DNA of 64,000 nt from Monarcha castaneiventris obscurior (Eukaryota; Chordata; Aves; Passeriformes; Monarchidae), in assembly GCA_026261815.1 (NCBI GenBank), contig JAMPIT010000230.1:8617001-8681000 (forward strand), written 5' to 3'. Made by a program: the position numbers and the translations under genes. A model generated the notes under the pieces. It was given only the letters and a program-made list of their open reading frames with translations. It did not search any database and was not told the DNA's origin. Below, in pieces: positions 62,576 through 64,000 of this stretch. The first letter of the stretch is position 1. Each line of letters begins with the position of its first letter.

Positions 62576-64000
62576 TTTGCCACAGAAAGCTTGTGTGAGA
62601 AAATTCTGTCATCATCCTATTTCTTACTTAATGATGACAAGTTTCCATTTCTTTGTAATATGTAACTTTGTATTTGTCTGTTTTGAAAAGTAAATTAATC
62701 TTGTGAATATCTCTAGAAAAATCTCTGGTAAAACAAATCACTTTTGACTAAAACTGTTGGGTTTTTTTTATTTCTATGATCTCTTTTAAATTAAAAAAAA
62801 TGCAAGAAACCTTCTAGAAATGCATTTTCAAATAATTAAAACTCAAATAAGGATCCTAAGTCTTTAAGATTTTCATGTACCATGATGTTTTGCTAGACTA
62901 GAAACACTTATCAATATTTGAAATTAAAACAAGCAGACAAAATTAGAGGCAACACTTGTTGACTTTAGCAAAGAAAAGGATAAAAAGATACGAACATTCA
63001 CAAGTTAATTAAACACATTCTAAATATCATTTATATGCCTAAGTCCCAATAAAATCAATAAGCGCTATAGCCATGCTCAAAATGAAGTGTTTGCTTAAGG
63101 AATTTGTTGATTGGGCTAATAGAAGGTACTTAAGCACATTTTCGGTCGCTGTGGATTAACACAGATGTGCTCAAACTCACTAATGTAGAGCCTACATTCT
63201 CAATGACCCATCAGTTAAAGAAAACCGACTTTTAATGGGGGTCTGGCAGGCTTGATTCATTGTTTTGTACTTACACTATGTGTAGATTTAACTTTTAAGA
63301 TGTCAATATCTTAATTCTAGTTTTATATGTTTGAGGATTTTTCTCAAATTATGTTTTTTTTAAATTGCCTCATAAAGGGCTAAGAACAAATGTAACTTAT
63401 TTCCCTTATTTTAAGGTCAGGAAAAATTCGATCAGTTAGTGCAGATCTCACTGTCTGTTACTCAAAGGTGAAGTCCTTTTCCCCATTGCAGCATTCCAAA
63501 ATTATTTTGTAACTTGTGGAAAAATTTGGCCCCTGTTTCTTTGATTGTAAATGAGTACTTTTTTAAACTACATATTTAATGTTTTAATTACAATAACAAA
63601 GGGCTTTGTTATTTCTGTTGCAAGTCACTAAACATGACATGAAAAGGGAATTCGAGTAGTCACTTGGTTATTAAAGGACACTCCATCATATTATAAAGTC
63701 TCCTTACAAAATCCCTCTGACAGAGTTTGCCTCTCACTATTTCATCTTTGAGTGATCACCAGTGTAAGAGAAATCTCATTTATATCAAGCTGATATATTA
63801 GCAAGAGATTACAAAAAGTGAGTTTCCTGAGCACCTAACTACCCTCACCTCTGATACTCTGGCTCCAGATTTCTATTTCCATCTGTTGAACTTCTGCTGT
63901 AAAAAAGAACCATTTAAACCTGAAGATAAATTCTCTCTATGATAGGGTAGAAATAGAGAACCTTCTAATGGTTTGGTTTTCCCTCTTCTCATTCCTATCT
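62576..64000. other. Unique AT-rich sequence, no recognised gene
   Basis: I see no repeat, exon or RNA gene from the end of the CR1 to the window edge. Confidence 0.55.

Noticed and set aside
1..64000. CRISPR arrays, operons, tRNA and rRNA genes
   Set aside because: None seen; the repeat content and base composition are those of bird chromosomal DNA.

Overview
The window reads as bird nuclear DNA, most likely from a songbird or a related neoavian. It is AT-rich and gene-poor, and its recognisable content is CR1 LINE copies, endogenous-retrovirus LTRs and microsatellites. There are no bacterial-style genes, operons, rRNA, tRNA or CRISPR arrays. Almost every reading frame is a short chance frame; the few with recognisable protein similarity lie inside CR1 and are broken. 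The avian assignment rests on CR1 3' ends (variants of TCATAGAATCACAGAATGG next to a TTGGAAGGGACCTTAAAGATCAT-like block) and on LTR types I remember from passerine genomes. Family names were not checked against a library.

Layout. 1-14 kb is unique AT-rich sequence with one good candidate exon (4478-4591). 14.4-17.7 kb holds three CR1 3' ends. 22-24.6 kb holds a short plus-strand CR1 and an old minus-strand CR1 that carries a second, tiny CR1 inside it. 25.8-26.1 and 34.3-34.9 kb hold older, diverged CR1 remnants. 35.1-37.2 kb is the most structured block: one old CR1 cut into three pieces by two unrelated solo LTRs, each bounded by TG...CA and by a short target duplication. 40 kb has a compound microsatellite. 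41.2-41.8 and 45.1-46.1 kb hold plus-strand CR1 copies; the second keeps part of the reverse transcriptase. It is followed at 46.3-46.6 kb by a textbook solo LTR. 50.5 and 52.8 kb hold a U3-only LTR fragment and a plus-strand LTR. 59.5 kb has a pure pentanucleotide repeat, and 62.1-62.6 kb another CR1.

If a gene covers this window, the sequence is intron or intergenic for it. The best coding hints are two plus-strand candidate exons (4478-4591 and 58435-58527). Each has good splice sites, a length divisible by three and one open frame, and the two open frames share the same intron phase. I cannot name a protein. I did not find a clear new biological system. The most informative structures are the nested retroelement insertions, which give a relative time order, and the unassigned exon candidates.
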